64,000 nucleotides of DNA, taken from Thinopyrum elongatum. Taxonomy: Eukaryota > Streptophyta > Magnoliopsida > Poales > Poaceae. The translations under genes and the position numbers were made by a program. Shown in pieces: positions 63,210 to 64,000 of this stretch. The first letter of the stretch is position 1, and each line of letters starts with the position of its first letter. Location: NCBI GenBank assembly GCA_011799875.1, contig CM022297.1, positions 516,931,707 to 516,995,706 of the forward strand, given 5' to 3'. The notes under the pieces were generated by a model. That model saw only the letters and a program-made list of their open reading frames with translations. It was not told the origin of the DNA and ran no database searches.

Positions 63210-64000
63210 AATATTTAATGGGTATATAGAGCTATGGATGAGGATGTTTTTCACGCATTCATTGCATGCCCTAAAATCTCTGCGCTTTGCATTGCAGTTA
63301 GGGAGATATGGAACCTACCGGAGGAGGAATTACTGGTCCAGGATGAGGACGTCCCGGACTAGATTCCTATTTTTGTTAGATAAAATCAACGACTTCTCTC
63401 GGGACATTAAGAATAGGAAAATAATGTGATTTTTTGGGGATAGTAATGGTTCTATCTCTGTGTCGGTCTCCTTCCTGGATAATTTTTGGACGTCTTTTAT
63501 TGGGGTCTCTAAGGATTTGAATCTATCTTGATTGGATGAAGATAAGTCTCTTGTTAATAAGGCTCCGATTTCTTTATCTATATTACCTCGTTGTGGCTAG
63601 GAGGCGTCTCTTGCAGTATTAAGATAAACGTCGATGCGAGCTTCTTGTTCGATGAATGTTGTGCAAGCATCCTGATTGTGGCTAGAGATCATAAGGGAGA
63701 GGCCATGTTGTCATCTTGGGACCTTCATCCTTTCTGTTATACTGTAGAAGAAGTGGAACTTTTTGTGTGCCTAGCCGGTCTTCATATTGCTTTGGCTTTA
63801 CATAGCGCCATCATTATGAAAATCAATTACCATTTTTTGGAAGAGCTGTTTATCTGATTATGTCCTAGACACATCAACTTTTGTGAAATTAAAGAAAGAG
63901 GTTGTAGGAGCGAGTCTCCTTCTACAACAATTTTCTTTGGTGAAGGAACGTCAATGTGGCAGCACATGAGATTACCAAATTTTGTATGGTCGTCAGGACT
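63210..64000 (+). pseudogene. LINE ORF2 C-terminus with RNase H-like domain, runs off the window
   Basis: Segments in two or three frames: EDVFHAFIACPKSL-type (63235-63300), then REIWNLPEEELLVQDED, LLDKINDFSRDI, then SVSFLDNFW, and from 63591 KINVDASFLFDECCASILI, VARDHKGEAMLSSWD, VEEVELFVCLAGLHIALAL. The last part is the RNase H-like domain (RVT_3 type) of plant LINEs, with Asp and Glu at the expected places. Several frameshifts and stops make it non-functional. The 5' limit is not sharp (63025-63209 has no feature). Confidence 0.7.

Overview
This window is plant intergenic DNA of the kind found in the large genomes of the Triticeae (wheat, Aegilops, barley and relatives). I see no convincing host gene. 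Almost everything from 9.7 kb rightwards is nested LTR retrotransposons. The evidence is Gypsy LTRs starting TGATACGTCTCC, a Copia element whose LTR resembles the Angela/BARE/WIS group, a gag plus protease element resembling Sabrina, and many short DNA elements with recognisable target-site duplications (TSDs). Family names are recalled from memory and not checked by search. I cannot tell which species this is.

Left part (1-9670): low-copy or unclassified DNA. It holds a 78-bp tandem repeat, two diverged copies of an unknown segment (870-1915 and 5530-7850), a LINE 3' end, a TAA-flanked DNA element (3501-4139) carrying a Mutator-type MITE, a minus-strand solo LTR (4426-5486) and an antisense LINE fragment (8860-9670). 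The second duplicate is split by an hAT element with a perfect 8-bp TSD (6164-7364).

Gypsy element G1 (9671 to about 26534): 500-bp 5' LTR, decayed gag-pol on the plus strand, eight 70-bp tandem repeats, then a spliced antisense gene on the minus strand. A nearly intact element, A1 (17413-24141, TSD ACCAC), sits in the last exon of that antisense gene. A1 carries a 228-codon ORF where its relative A2 carries gag-protease. G1 has no 3' LTR here. It stops against a 5'-truncated Copia element at about 26535.

Right part (26535-63024): one Copia element opened by successive insertions, eight levels deep, with TSDs supporting six of the seven insertions and the CACTA included among them. The order is Copia, then a Stowaway MITE (TSD TA), the B1 solo LTR (TACTC), Gypsy C (TCTTG), A2 (GTCCC), Gypsy D (TGTAT), B2 (no second TSD found, 3' end lost) and a 1.26-kb CACTA element (TTG). 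A Helitron end also lies in B2. The CACTA element contains a segment like the internal promoter of 5S rRNA. After the Copia 3' LTR, the window ends in a LINE RNase H-like domain.

All three Gypsy hosts (G1, C, D) carry an antisense multi-exon gene between pol and the 3' LTR. In C and D it encodes a domain like Pfam Transposase_28 ('putative gypsy type transposon') and has a TATA-like box about 140-170 bp upstream of its start. In all three hosts a younger LTR retrotransposon has landed in a coding exon of this gene. Together with the 5S-like CACTA and the swapped ORF of A1, this gene is the best candidate for under-described biology here.
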